Source: Sphingomonas jinjuensis | GTDB taxonomy: Bacteria; Pseudomonadota; Alphaproteobacteria; Sphingomonadales; Sphingomonadaceae | Reading direction: 5' to 3' | Assembly: GCF_014197105.1 (NCBI RefSeq) | Contig: NZ_JACIEV010000004.1 | Location: forward strand, 322,784 to 386,783 | Length of the DNA: 64,000 nt | Part shown: in pieces, positions 8,853-17,456 of the stretch | Layout: each line of letters opens with the position of its first letter | Numbering within the stretch: the stretch's first letter is position 1 | Notes under the pieces: model-generated | The model's database searches: none | The model's input: only the letters and a program-made list of their open reading frames with translations | What the model was told of the DNA's origin: nothing | Program-made: the position numbers and the translations under genes

Positions 8853-11800
8853 ATGCAAGACACGACAGCGCCGGCCGATCCCGTCCTCTCGATCGGCGAA
8901 ACGGCCGCCGCGCTCGCCGAATGCCTCGCCAAGCACAGCCTGTTCTACGCCGCGTCCGACGACGTCCGCGCCGAGGGCATTGCGCGCGCGCTCCATTCGC
9001 TTGCCCCGGATGACGTGATCGTCTTCTGCCCGGGCAGCGATGCCCTCCCCGGGGACGCCGCCCCCGCCTCGCCCGTCAACGTCGGCCAGCGCGTGTCCGC
9101 ACTCCGCCAGCTCCGCCTCGCCCGCGAGGCGAAGACCAAGCGCCGCGTCGCCTGCATCACCACCGGCGAAGCGCTTGCCCGCGCCTATCCGCCCCCCGCC
9201 GCCTTCGGCGCCGAACCGCCCTGCATCGCGGTCGGCGCCCCCCTCGACGGCGCCGCGATGCTCGCCGAGCTGGAAGCGATCGGCTACATCGCCGACGAGC
9301 GCGTCGACGAACCCGGCGAGGTCGCATGGCGCGGCCAGGTGCTCGACGTCTTCCCCGCCGACGCCCCCCAGCCGCTGCGCGTCGAGATCGCCGACGGCAA
9401 GGTCGTCGGCTTGCGCACCTACGACCCCGCCGACCAGCGCACGACCAGCGAGTGCGAGCGGCGCGAACTCGGCCGCGTGTCGGAACCGCCGCTCGGCGAC
9501 GACCGCACGACGCTGCTCGACCATTGCACCGACGCCTGCGTCATCGTCGAACCCGCCGCCGAGGATCGACGTCGCCGCTTCCTCGCGCTCACCGCCGACA
9601 CCGGCAAGCGCGCGCCGCACCGCGCCGTGCGGGAGATCGTCGACGACACGGCATGGCGCGCTGCCCTCGCCGACCGCGACACCACGACACTCGACCGCGC
9701 GGGCGATCCCCCGCCGCGCTTCGTCGAGAAGAAGCGCCCGGTGCGTGCCTTCACCGACCTCGCCCGCACGGCACTTGCCGATGGCGACCGCGTCGTCCTG
9801 CTCGGCGGCGAGCGCGACCTGCGCTTCCTGTCGCACCGCATCGCCAAGGCGCTCGACCGGGCCATCGATCCTGCGGCCGACTGGCGGTCCGCGGTCAAGG
9901 CGAAGAAGGCCAGCCTGCTGTCGCTTCCCCTCGCGATCGACCGCGGCTTCCGCCGTCCCGGCATCCTTGCCGTCGCCGCCGCAGACCTACTCGGCAGTCG
10001 CGCCGAGCGTGACGACGTCGGCCCGACCTATGCCGACACCGCCGCCTTCGACCTTGGCGAGATCCGGGTCGGCGACGTCGTCGTTCACGAGGATCACGGC
10101 ATCGGCGTCGTCGCGGGGCTTGAGCCGATCGACGATCAGGGCGGCGACGCGATCCGCCTGACCTATGCCAAGGACGCCAAGCGTCTTGTCCCCGTCGCGG
10201 AGGCCGACCGGCTGTGGCGCTACGGCGCCGATGCCGACGCGGTGACGCTCGACCGCCTCGACGGATCGAGCTGGCAGAACCGCCGCGGCGAGATCGCCGC
10301 CGCCATCGCCGAAAGCGCGCGCGGGCTCACCGCCATCGCTGCCGAGCGCGACGCGCGCACCGCGCCGAAACTCGCTCCCGATACCGCCGCCTACGAACGC
10401 TTCGCCGCCGGCTTCCCCTTCACCGAAACCGCCGATCAGGCCAAGGCGATCGAAGCGGTCCGAACCGACCTTGCCTCGGGCAAGCCGATGGACCGTCTTG
10501 TCGTCGGCGACGTCGGCTATGGCAAGACCGAGGTCGCGCTACGCGCCGCCGCCGTCGCCGCGCTGGCCGGCCACCAGGTCGCGATCGCCGCCCCCACCAC
10601 CGTCCTCGCGCGCCAGCACCTCGAAAGCTTCACGCGCCGTTTCGCGGACACCGGGATCGAAGTCGCCGGCCTGTCGCGCCTGTCCTCCGCGGCGGAGAAG
10701 CGCCGGGTGAAGGCGGGGCTGAAGGACGGCAGCATCGGCGTCGTCGTCGGCACCGGCGCCGTCGCGGCGAAGGGCATCGCCTACAAGGACCTGGCCCTCG
10801 TCGTCATCGACGAGGAACAGCGGTTCGGCGCCGCCGACAAGGGCCGGCTGCGCGACCTGTCGGCGGGGCACGTCCTGACGCTCTCGGCCACCCCGATCCC
10901 CCGCACCTTGCAGACCGCACTCGTCGGCCTTCAGCAGCTGTCGATCATCGCCACGCCGCCCGCACGCCGCCAGCCGATCCGCACCGCGGTCGGCGCGTTC
11001 GACGACGCCATCGTCCGTGCCGCGCTGCTGCGCGAGAAGAGCCGCGGCGGACAGAGCTTCGTCGTCGTGCCCCGCATCGAGGACATGGCGCCGCTGGCGG
11101 TGAAGCTTGGCAAGCTCGTCCCCGAACTCGATCTGCTCCAGGCACATGGCAAGATGCCCGCCGCCGACATCGACGAGGCGATGGTCCGCTTCGGCAACGG
11201 CGACGGCGACGTGCTGCTCGCGACCAACATCATCGAGGCGGGGCTCGACGTGCCGCGCGCCAACACCATGGTGATCTGGCGCGCGGACCGCTTCGGCCTG
11301 TCGCAGCTCCACCAGCTGCGCGGGCGGGTCGGGCGCGGCAGCCGGCGCGGCCAGGTGCTGCTGATGACCCAGCCCGATCACGAGATCGCGCCGCGCACCC
11401 TGAAGCGGCTGCGCACCTTGGAGGCGTTCGACCGCCTCGGCGCCGGCTTTGCGATCAGTGCGCGCGATCTCGACATGCGCGGCGCCGGCGACCTGCTCGG
11501 CGAGACGCAGGCCGGCCACATGAAGCTGATCGGCGTCGACCTTTACCAGCAGCTGCTCGAAGCCGCGCTGCGCGAGGCGCGGGGCGAGCATGTCGAACGC
11601 TGGACGCCCGAACTGCACCTCGGCATCGAAGGCCGCATTCCCGAAAGCTGGGTGCCCGACGAGGAGCTCCGCGTCACCCTCTATACCCGCCTCGCCCGGC
11701 TAGCGGACGACGACGCGCTCGATCGCTTCGCCGACGAGCTGGAGGACCGCTTCGGCCCCCTCCCACCCGAAGCCGCGACGCTGATCGCCGTCTCGCGCGT

Positions 11801-11999
11801 CCGGGCCGCCGCCAAGACCGCCGGGATCGTGCGGATCGATGCCGGCCCCGCCGCCATCGCCATCACGCCGCGCCGCGGCACCGACGACCTTGCCGAGCGG
11901 CTGGGGCTGGAAGCGAACGGCGACCGCCTGCTGCTCCGTGAGCGGATCGAGGATCCGGCAGCGCGGCTGGACCGGCTGGTGGCGCTGCTCGACGCTTGA
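8853..11999 (+). CDS. mfd: Mfd-family transcription-repair coupling translocase (short form)
   Basis: SF2 DNA translocase that pushes stalled RNA polymerase off DNA and recruits UvrA in classical Mfd. The order fits: a shortened N-terminal UvrB-like region, a CarD/RID-type polymerase-binding domain near 395-460 (RVGDVVVHEDHGIGVV), Walker A in GDVGYGKTE (about 550), the DEEQRFG box (about 652), LSATPIPRTL, the TRG-like MRGAGDLLGETQAGHMKL (about 875), and a C-terminal TRCF domain. At about 1,048 residues it is roughly 100 shorter than most Mfd proteins, and the N-terminal half is divergent. It could therefore be a second, Mfd-like paralogue rather than the housekeeping copy. The start is ATG 8853, where recognisable similarity begins. 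Confidence 0.85.
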   Translation: MQDTTAPADPVLSIGETAAALAECLAKHSLFYAASDDVRAEGIARALHSLAPDDVIVFCPGSDALPGDAAPASPVNVGQRVSALRQLRLAREAKTKRRVACITTGEALARAYPPPAAFGAEPPCIAVGAPLDGAAMLAELEAIGYIADERVDEPGEVAWRGQVLDVFPADAPQPLRVEIADGKVVGLRTYDPADQRTTSECERRELGRVSEPPLGDDRTTLLDHCTDACVIVEPAAEDRRRRFLALTADTGKRAPHRAVREIVDDTAWRAALADRDTTTLDRAGDPPPRFVEKKRPVRAFTDLARTALADGDRVVLLGGERDLRFLSHRIAKALDRAIDPAADWRSAVKAKKASLLSLPLAIDRGFRRPGILAVAAADLLGSRAERDDVGPTYADTAAFDLGEIRVGDVVVHEDHGIGVVAGLEPIDDQGGDAIRLTYAKDAKRLVPVAEADRLWRYGADADAVTLDRLDGSSWQNRRGEIAAAIAESARGLTAIAAERDARTAPKLAPDTAAYERFAAGFPFTETADQAKAIEAVRTDLASGKPMDRLVVGDVGYGKTEVALRAAAVAALAGHQVAIAAPTTVLARQHLESFTRRFADTGIEVAGLSRLSSAAEKRRVKAGLKDGSIGVVVGTGAVAAKGIAYKDLALVVIDEEQRFGAADKGRLRDLSAGHVLTLSATPIPRTLQTALVGLQQLSIIATPPARRQPIRTAVGAFDDAIVRAALLREKSRGGQSFVVVPRIEDMAPLAVKLGKLVPELDLLQAHGKMPAADIDEAMVRFGNGDGDVLLATNIIEAGLDVPRANTMVIWRADRFGLSQLHQLRGRVGRGSRRGQVLLMTQPDHEIAPRTLKRLRTLEAFDRLGAGFAISARDLDMRGAGDLLGETQAGHMKLIGVDLYQQLLEAALREARGEHVERWTPELHLGIEGRIPESWVPDEELRVTLYTRLARLADDDALDRFADELEDRFGPLPPEAATLIAVSRVRAAAKTAGIVRIDAGPAAIAITPRRGTDDLAERLGLEANGDRLLLRERIEDPAARLDRLVALLDA

Positions 12000-12135
12000 C
12001 CGCTCCGGGGGCGCTCACTGCCGACGGCGCCGGCCTGTGTACGACTATCGGGTCGACGTCGGCTGGTGCTGACGATCTTTAACACATGTTGCTATTTTAA
12101 CGGCTCGTTAGGCATACGCTGGCATTTCGGCGTTC

Positions 12136-13734
12136 ATGGGCAAATCGCCAAAGCTTCTGATCTTGCGCTTCATGCACCGGATGGAGCTTAGCCACGACGG
12201 CCGCGGACTGCCGACGGCGCTGGTTTCGGCTCAGCTCCGGGCAGCGCGGAAAAGCTATCCGCAGATGTTCTGCTTCACGATCATCACCGGCTCGCTGGTG
12301 ATGATGCAGTCGCGGCGTCTTGACCTGACGGCGCCCTTCTTCTGTCTTCTCGTCGCCATAGCGGTCTATTCGCTGAAGGTCTGGCGAGAGGACAAGCGCC
12401 GCGACTGGGCAGTGGACGATGCCCAATCGGTCATCCTTCACCAAGCCGCCATGGCGTTCGCGACGGCCGTCGCCTGGAACCTGTTGCTCGGCTTCTCCTT
12501 CATCGAGAGTCGCCCCGAAGAACGCATCCTGATCTGCGGGATCATCGCCGGCGTGATGGCGGTCGGCGCGCTCAACATCGCGGCGCTACCCGTCGCCAGC
12601 ATGATGTTCCTCGTCGGCGCGATGGTCGTGACCACGCCGATCGTCTTTCTCACCGGCCTGCCCCTCACGACCTTCCTGCTGATCTGCATCTTCGTCGCGA
12701 TGCTCGCCAAGGCAGTGATGTCGCAGGCGCGGCTCTTTTCGGAAAGCTATCACGCCGGCCTCGACCTTCTCGATTCGGCCCGCCAGCGCGAAGCAGCCGA
12801 TACCGCACGGCTCCAGGAGCGCGCCCGTGCCGAGATTTCCGAGGCGCGCGTGCTTCAGGAGGCACAGGCCCAGACCAACGAACTGCGCCGCGCCGAGATG
12901 ATCGCGCTCGCCGAACGCTTCGAAGCGTCGCTGGGCGAGGCGGTGAAGGCGCTCGGCGAAGCGGCGCGCGACACCAGCGACTGCGCCACCACACTCGCCG
13001 CGAGCAGCGCCGCCCAGGCCGATCAGACCGGCGCGATCGTCGCCGCCGCCGCACGGACCAGCCACACCGCCTCGTCGATGCACGTCACCGCCAACCGCTT
13101 GTCGAGTTCGGCGGGCGAGGTCGCACAGCGCGTTGCCCTCCAGGCGGAGGCGACCAGCAGCGTCGCCGAGGACGCGCAGGAAGCTGAGACGGTGATCGCC
13201 GCGCTGATCGCCGATGCCAACGAGGTCGGCCAGGTCGTCGCGATGATCTCGGCCATCGCCGGACAGACCAACCTACTCGCGCTCAATGCCGCGATCGAGG
13301 CGGCCCGCGCCGGCGAAATGGGGCTCGGCTTCTCCACCGTGGCCAACGAAGTGAAATCGCTCGCCGTCCAGACCAAGACCGCAACACGCGTCATTGAGGA
13401 CATGATCGTCGCGATGCAGCGGCGCGTCGAGATGGCGGCCGAGAAGATGGGCGGCATCCTGACCCGCATCGGCGACGTGTCGAACGCCGCCGCCGGCATC
13501 CGCGCCGCCGCCGACGAACAGACCGAGGTCGCCGTCACCATCTCGCGCGATGCCCGCAACGCGGCCTCCGACAACGAGCGGCTGCACATCGGCGTCGAAG
13601 GTGCGGCGCTTGCCTCCGACGCCTGCAAACGCCTCGCCGCCGACATGGCCGCCGCCACCGCCGCGATGGCCGAACGGGCCGAAGGGCTGAGCCGCGGCGC
13701 CCATTACTTCGTCGTCGAACTACGCGCCGCGTGA
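12136..13734 (+). CDS. methyl-accepting chemotaxis protein, membrane type without HAMP
   Basis: Chemoreceptor of 532 residues. The N-terminal 200 residues hold about five or six hydrophobic segments with short loops (for example [15 protein letters not shown] and [18 protein letters not shown]), so sensing is probably inside the membrane rather than by a periplasmic domain. No HAMP domain is visible. A coiled coil (about 215-260) leads into the signalling domain with the hairpin tip [22 protein letters not shown] (split here as [14 protein letters not shown] and IEAARAGE) near 375-395, the CheA/CheW contact zone. There is no CheR-binding pentapeptide at the C-terminus, and no che genes adjoin it. 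The second receptor at 60846 has the same plan. The 136-base gap before it shows nothing clear. Confidence 0.88.
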   Translation: MGKSPKLLILRFMHRMELSHDGRGLPTALVSAQLRAARKSYPQMFCFTIITGSLVMMQSRRLDLTAPFFCLLVAIAVYSLKVWREDKRRDWAVDDAQSVILHQAAMAFATAVAWNLLLGFSFIESRPEERILICGIIAGVMAVGALNIAALPVASMMFLVGAMVVTTPIVFLTGLPLTTFLLICIFVAMLAKAVMSQARLFSESYHAGLDLLDSARQREAADTARLQERARAEISEARVLQEAQAQTNELRRAEMIALAERFEASLGEAVKALGEAARDTSDCATTLAASSAAQADQTGAIVAAAARTSHTASSMHVTANRLSSSAGEVAQRVALQAEATSSVAEDAQEAETVIAALIADANEVGQVVAMISAIAGQTNLLALNAAIEAARAGEMGLGFSTVANEVKSLAVQTKTATRVIEDMIVAMQRRVEMAAEKMGGILTRIGDVSNAAAGIRAAADEQTEVAVTISRDARNAASDNERLHIGVEGAALASDACKRLAADMAAATAAMAERAEGLSRGAHYFVVELRAA

Positions 13735-13746
13735 AGTACTAGTCGC

Positions 13747-13771
13747 GGAACCTTGATCCTCGTCAATCGAT
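13747..13771 (+). promoter_or_regulatory. possible EcfG (general stress sigma factor) promoter
   Basis: GGAAC at 13747-13751, then 16 bases, then CGAT at 13768-13771. The alphaproteobacterial EcfG consensus is GGAAC-N16/17-CGTT, so there is one mismatch in the -10 box. It lies about 60 bases before a CsbD-like stress protein, a typical member of this regulon. Confidence 0.45.
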
Positions 13772-13832
13772 AACGTCGCGTCGACCGGGCTGGTGCCCGG
13801 CCCACCATTCGATCGTAACGAGGAGATTATCG

Positions 13833-14117
13833 ATGAACACCGACACCCTGACCGGCAATGCGACCGACATCGGCGGCAAGATCAAGGACGGCATCGGCGA
13901 TGCGCTGGGCGACAAGAAGCTCCAGTCCGAGGGCAAGGCCGACCAGCTCGAAGGCAAGACGCAGAAGGTTTACGGCGAAGCCCGTGATTTCGTCGAAGAT
14001 TCCGTGCGTCCGATCGTCGACTACGCGCGCCAGTTCGCACGTGAGCGCCCGTTCGCCGCAGCGGCGCTGGGCGGCGTCCTCGGCATCGCGCTGATCAACA
14101 CTCTGCGCGGCAAGTAA
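13833..14117 (+). CDS. CsbD-like stress protein with an ElaB-type membrane anchor
   Basis: A 94-residue protein. The N-terminal half (GNATDIGGKIKDGIGDALGD, then EGKADQLEGKTQKVYG) matches the CsbD general-stress family. The C-terminal half (ARQFARERPFAAAALGG, then a hydrophobic run ending in RGK) resembles the membrane anchor of DUF883/ElaB ribosome-associated proteins. A short acidic linker joins them. GAGGAG lies 7-8 bases before the ATG. The gene stands alone between a possible EcfG promoter and a strong terminator, so it is a single stress gene. The molecular function of CsbD proteins is not known. Confidence 0.85.
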   Translation: MNTDTLTGNATDIGGKIKDGIGDALGDKKLQSEGKADQLEGKTQKVYGEARDFVEDSVRPIVDYARQFARERPFAAAALGGVLGIALINTLRGK

Positions 14118-14130
14118 GCCGCGTCGTCCC

Positions 14131-14161
14131 GCGACGGCGACGCCTTTGGCGTCGCTGTCGC
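14131..14161 (+). terminator. intrinsic terminator after the CsbD-like gene
   Basis: A 14-base stem (14131-14144 with 14148-14161, one mismatch) around a TTT loop, followed by CCCCCTTTTCTTT. This is a classical intrinsic terminator shape. Confidence 0.75.
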
Positions 14162-14227
14162 AGCACCCCCTTTTCTTTCGACATGCCTGCGTCCTACGCT
14201 GTCCCGATCTAGGGGAGGGGTATTTTC

Positions 14228-15040
14228 ATGACTGATGTTATCGCCCGGCCGCGTCCTGCGGCTGTCGCCCGACGCTTGGCCGCCGAAGTGATCGGCACCT
14301 TTTGGCTGGTACTCGGCGGCTGCGGTGCCGCCGTCGTGTCGGCGGGCGCCGCGCTGCCCGGCAGCATCGGCATGGCCGGCGTCGCGCTCGCCTTCGGCCT
14401 CACCGTCTTCACCATGGCGTTCGCGGTCGGCTTTATCTCGGGCGGCCATTTTAATCCCGCCGTCAGCATCGGCCTCACCGTCGCGGGCCGCTTCTCGGCG
14501 CGCGACCTGCCCGGGTATATCGGCGCCCAGCTCGTCGGCGGCATTGCCGCGGCTGCCGTTCTGGCCTTTATCGCCAGCGGCCATCCCGGTTTCGACATCG
14601 TCGGCAGCGGCTTCGCGGCCAATGGCTATGGCGAGCATTCGCCGGCCAATTATTCGATGGCGAGCGCCTTCGTTGCCGAAGCGCTGCTCACCGCGATCTT
14701 CCTGATCGTCATCCTCGGCGCGACCGACGAGCGGTCGCCGACCCCGTTCGCCCCGCTCGCGATCGGCCTCGCGCTGACGCTCATCCACCTCGTCTCGATC
14801 CCGATCACCAACACCTCGGTCAATCCGGCCCGCAGCACCGGCCCGGCCTTGTTCGTCGGCGGCTGGGCGATCTCGCAGCTGTGGCTGTTCTGGGTCGCAC
14901 CGATCGGCGGCGCCGCCGTCGCCGGGCTGCTCGGCCGCTGGCTGTTCGCCCACGAGACCCACGATCAGTCGCCTGGTCCGATCGGCGACACCCCGGTCGA
15001 GCTGATGGTCGAGGAGGACCGCGCTTCCGGCCTACGCTGA
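14228..15040 (+). CDS. aqpZ: aquaporin Z, water channel
   Basis: Inner-membrane MIP-family channel for water. The 270-residue protein has six hydrophobic helices and both NPA boxes: GGHFNPAVS (76-78) and TSVNPARST (199-201). The aromatic/arginine filter is that of AqpZ rather than a glycerol facilitator: Phe25 in VIGTFWL, His187 in LIHLVS, and Arg202 after the second NPA. The N-terminal 15 residues and the C-terminal 25 are polar extensions longer than in E. coli AqpZ. AGGGGAGGGG precedes the ATG. It has no operon partner and ends at a hairpin shared with the convergent esterase gene. Confidence 0.93.
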   Translation: MTDVIARPRPAAVARRLAAEVIGTFWLVLGGCGAAVVSAGAALPGSIGMAGVALAFGLTVFTMAFAVGFISGGHFNPAVSIGLTVAGRFSARDLPGYIGAQLVGGIAAAAVLAFIASGHPGFDIVGSGFAANGYGEHSPANYSMASAFVAEALLTAIFLIVILGATDERSPTPFAPLAIGLALTLIHLVSIPITNTSVNPARSTGPALFVGGWAISQLWLFWVAPIGGAAVAGLLGRWLFAHETHDQSPGPIGDTPVELMVEEDRASGLR

Positions 15041-15065
15041 CCGGTCCCGACTTCGTCAGCTAGCG

Positions 15066-15091
15066 CATGGCGGCCCACCGGGGCCGCCATG
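15066..15091. terminator. two-way terminator hairpin between convergent genes
   Basis: CATGGCGGCCC (15066-15076) pairs perfectly with GGGCCGCCATG (15081-15091) around a 4-base loop. It sits between the stops of aqpZ and the esterase. It lacks a T run. Confidence 0.6.
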
Positions 15092-15114
15092 TCGCGTCGG
15101 CCGGTGTGAATCCG

Positions 15115-16017
15115 TCACGGCCGGAACAAATGCGCCCACATATAGGCGGCGACATCGACATGCCCCGCCGATCCGTCGTCGGTGTAAAGGTCGTGGACCC
15201 CACCGGCGACCGTCACCAGCCCCGCCGTCTTGCCGCCGTTGCACGCCGTATAGCTCTGGTCGCGCGACGCGCCCGGCAATTGCGTCGCCTGGACCGCCGA
15301 CGAGCAGCCCAAGATGCCCTTCCACGCCGCCAGGCTCTGCAACGCCCCCTGCCAGCCGAGCGGCACGCCCAACACCTCGCGCGGCAGCACGGTGCCGCCA
15401 CCGTCATAGGGGATGGTCGTGTCCGCGGTGCCGTGGAACGCCAGCACCGCGACGGGGCGTGACGGCCGGCAACTGTTGGTGTTCAGCGGATGCGCGACCG
15501 GCGCGATCGCGGTCACCAGGTCCGCGGCCTCGCACGCCATCCGCTGCGTGAGCCCGCCGCCGTTAGACCATCCGGTGACATAGACCTTGGCCGCATCGAC
15601 GTTCGCCCGCGCCGACAGCTGGCCGATCACCGCGCGCAGGAAACCAACATCGTCGATCTTCAAGTCATAGGCGGTGGTGCAGCAGCCATTGCCGTTCCAG
15701 CTGTTGGCGATCCCCTGCGGCCACACCACGATGAAGCCCAGCCGATCCGATTGCTCGCGCTGCCCCGATCGCTTCATCTGGTCGTCGTTGGTCAGCGCAT
15801 GGCCATGGATGTCGAGCAGCAACGCCACCGGTGCCTGCCCCGAATAGCGCTGCGGCACATGCACGCGGTATAGCCGCAGATACCCGCCCGACATCATCGA
15901 AAGATCATAGTCGCCGGGCGCCAGGCAGTCGCGCTGGCACGGCGCCCCCATCGCCGGCGGCGCCAACGTCCCCAGCCCGAGCAGCAACAGGATACGAACG
16001 ACAAGACGAAGCATCAT
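15115..16017 (-). CDS. secreted PHB-depolymerase-family esterase (LpqC type)
   Basis: Alpha/beta hydrolase of 300 residues in the family of extracellular poly(3-hydroxybutyrate) depolymerases and feruloyl esterases. It has a signal peptide (MMLRLVVRILLLLGLG...AMG), a nucleophile in VTGWSNGGG (Ser near 151), the catalytic Asp in FHGTADTTIPY and the His in GGVHDLY near the C-terminus. Paired Cys residues (NGCCTTAYD and others) suggest disulfides. No carbohydrate- or polymer-binding module is present, so the substrate may be a small ester. I chose ATG 16017, six bases after GGAGG; ATG 16014 or GTG 16020 are also in frame. It is transcribed alone. Confidence 0.85.
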   Translation of the reverse strand: MMLRLVVRILLLLGLGTLAPPAMGAPCQRDCLAPGDYDLSMMSGGYLRLYRVHVPQRYSGQAPVALLLDIHGHALTNDDQMKRSGQREQSDRLGFIVVWPQGIANSWNGNGCCTTAYDLKIDDVGFLRAVIGQLSARANVDAAKVYVTGWSNGGGLTQRMACEAADLVTAIAPVAHPLNTNSCRPSRPVAVLAFHGTADTTIPYDGGGTVLPREVLGVPLGWQGALQSLAAWKGILGCSSAVQATQLPGASRDQSYTACNGGKTAGLVTVAGGVHDLYTDDGSAGHVDVAAYMWAHLFRP

Positions 16018-16044
16018 CACTCTCCTCCTTTTATCTTTCTCATT

Positions 16045-16173
16045 CCTCCCCCTGAGGGGGAGGGGGACCGCGCCCGCAGGGCGTGGTGGAGGGGTAATCG
16101 CGGCAAGCGACGCGGCCCGTGGCTACCCCTCCACCACCGCTGCCTGATGGTCCCCCTCCCCTTGCAGGGGAGG
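16045..16173. repeat. large imperfect inverted repeat of CCTCCCC/GGTGGAGGGGTA type
   Basis: GTGGTGGAGGGGTA (16083-16096) and TACCCCTCCACCAC (16124-16137) are perfect reverse complements. Outside them the arms continue with CCTCCCC...GGGGGACC on the left and GGTCCCCCTCCCC...GGGGAGG on the right. The right arm lies inside the 3' end of the lipoprotein gene. A mobile extragenic palindrome is the likely origin. Confidence 0.75.
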
Positions 16174-16425
16174 ATTTGTCGGCAGCGGCGCCAATCCCGG
16201 CGGATTCACCAGTTCAGGGGGTAATGGCGGATCGACGAATGCCTTGCGCTCCGCATGCCGAAGCGGCGGCGCCGTGGTCGCGACCGGGCTCGGCGCAGCG
16301 GACGGCGCAGCGACGACCATCGCCCGGCCACCCCGCACCGCCACCGCCTCATCGCGTGGGTTCTCCGGCGCACGCGAGCACCCCGCCAGCATCAGGCTCA
16401 CCACCAGGGCGGGCCCGCCGCGCAT
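16123..16425 (-). CDS. small predicted lipoprotein, function unknown
   Basis: A 100-residue protein starting MRGGPALVVSLMLAGCS, a short signal sequence with a lipobox (LAGC), so Cys16 would be lipidated. The rest is Pro/Ala-rich and low in complexity, with no recognised domain. Its last 17 or so residues (NPPLQGEGDHQAAVVEG) are encoded by the right arm of the inverted repeat, so the original C-terminus may have been replaced. The ATG is one base after the TGA of the upstream SDR gene (TGA-T-ATG on the minus strand), which implies translational coupling. This favours 16425 over the in-frame ATG at 16446. Confidence 0.6.
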   Translation of the reverse strand: MRGGPALVVSLMLAGCSRAPENPRDEAVAVRGGRAMVVAAPSAAPSPVATTAPPLRHAERKAFVDPPLPPELVNPPGLAPLPTNPPLQGEGDHQAAVVEG

Positions 16426-16426
16426 A

Positions 16427-17317
16427 TCAGCCGACCACCGCGACATCGGCGGGCAATCCGGCCGCCGCCAGTTCGCGTTCGGCCTGGAAGAAGCCGTAAC
16501 CGGGCACCATCTCGCCGTTGCGCCGCGTTACCGCCGCCATCTGGCCGAGCAGCCGCTCGCCGGCATCCGCACCGCCGCCGATCTGCACGCCTTCGGTCAG
16601 CGTCACATGCGCCGCCGCGACATGGCCAGCGCCCGCGCACAGGATCGTGCGCGTCGGCGCGTCGTCGGCGACCAGCGGCAGCAGCGCCGGGCTGACCATC
16701 TCGGGTGCCAGCAGCGCCAGGCTGTCCTCGCTCAGCACGCCATGCGTCATCTGCGTCGCCGCGGTCGGCGCCAGGCAGTTGACGCGAATCCCGTACTTCT
16801 CGCCCTCGATGCCCAGCGTCTGCATCAGCCCGACCAGCGCCATCTTTGCCGCGCCATAGTTCGCCTGCCCGAAGTTGCCGTACAGCCCGGACGACGAGGT
16901 GGTCATCACGATCCGGCCGAACCCCTGCGCGCGCATCGTCTCCCACACCGCCTTGGTACAGATCGCTGCGCCGATCAGATGGACGTCGACCACGGTGCGG
17001 AAGTCGGCGATCGACATCTTGGCGAAGCTCTTGTCGCGCAGGATGCCGGCATTGTTGATGAGGATGTCGACCCGCCCCCAGCGATCGAGCGTCTGCGCGA
17101 CCATCGCCTCGACGCCCGCCTCGTCGGTCACCGATGCCGCCACCGCCATCGCCTGGCTACCGACGGCGACGATCTCGTCGGCCACCGCGCCCGCCGCCTC
17201 GATCGACAGGTCGTTGACGACCACCGCCGCCCCCTGCCGCGCCAGGAACAGCGCATGCGCCCGCCCCAGCCCGCCGCCCGCACCCGTGACCAGCGCGACT
17301 CGACCCTTCAGCTGCAT
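16427..17317 (-). CDS. SDR-family oxidoreductase, hydroxyacyl-CoA dehydrogenase-like
   Basis: NAD(P)-dependent short-chain dehydrogenase of 296 residues. It has TGAGGGLG cofactor loop (11-18), NNAG (88-91), catalytic Ser about 142, Tyr154 and Lys158 in YGAAK. The NDLS after the second strand (35-38) suggests NAD preference. Overall wording (GRAHALFLARQGAAVVVND, MTTSSSGLYGNFGQANYGAAK) resembles the dehydrogenase domain of multifunctional beta-oxidation enzyme type 2, so a 3-hydroxyacyl-CoA or steroid-type alcohol is plausible. The start at 17317 is fixed by GGAGGAGG directly upstream; an in-frame ATG at 17362 has no such site. It is divergent from an MFS transporter and carboxylesterase. Confidence 0.85.
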   Translation of the reverse strand: MQLKGRVALVTGAGGGLGRAHALFLARQGAAVVVNDLSIEAAGAVADEIVAVGSQAMAVAASVTDEAGVEAMVAQTLDRWGRVDILINNAGILRDKSFAKMSIADFRTVVDVHLIGAAICTKAVWETMRAQGFGRIVMTTSSSGLYGNFGQANYGAAKMALVGLMQTLGIEGEKYGIRVNCLAPTAATQMTHGVLSEDSLALLAPEMVSPALLPLVADDAPTRTILCAGAGHVAAAHVTLTEGVQIGGGADAGERLLGQMAAVTRRNGEMVPGYGFFQAERELAAAGLPADVAVVG

Positions 17318-17334
17318 ATATCCTCCTCCGGTCC

Positions 17335-17378
17335 GAACATTCATTTTCGTATGAGGATCCAAATATCAGAACATTCAT
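17335..17378. promoter_or_regulatory. direct repeats GAACATTCAT in a divergent promoter
   Basis: GAACATTCAT occurs at 17335-17344 and again at 17369-17378, 34 bases apart. It lies in the AT-richer gap between the SDR gene (minus) and the MFS gene (plus). TTGACA follows at 17395-17400 on the plus strand. It is a candidate operator for a regulator not present nearby. Confidence 0.45.
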
Positions 17379-17456
17379 CCTTACGATAGTGATTGTTGAC
17401 AGCGCTCGGTGGCCGCATCATCATCGCTGGCAACGATAAAGAAGGAGAGGGGACGG

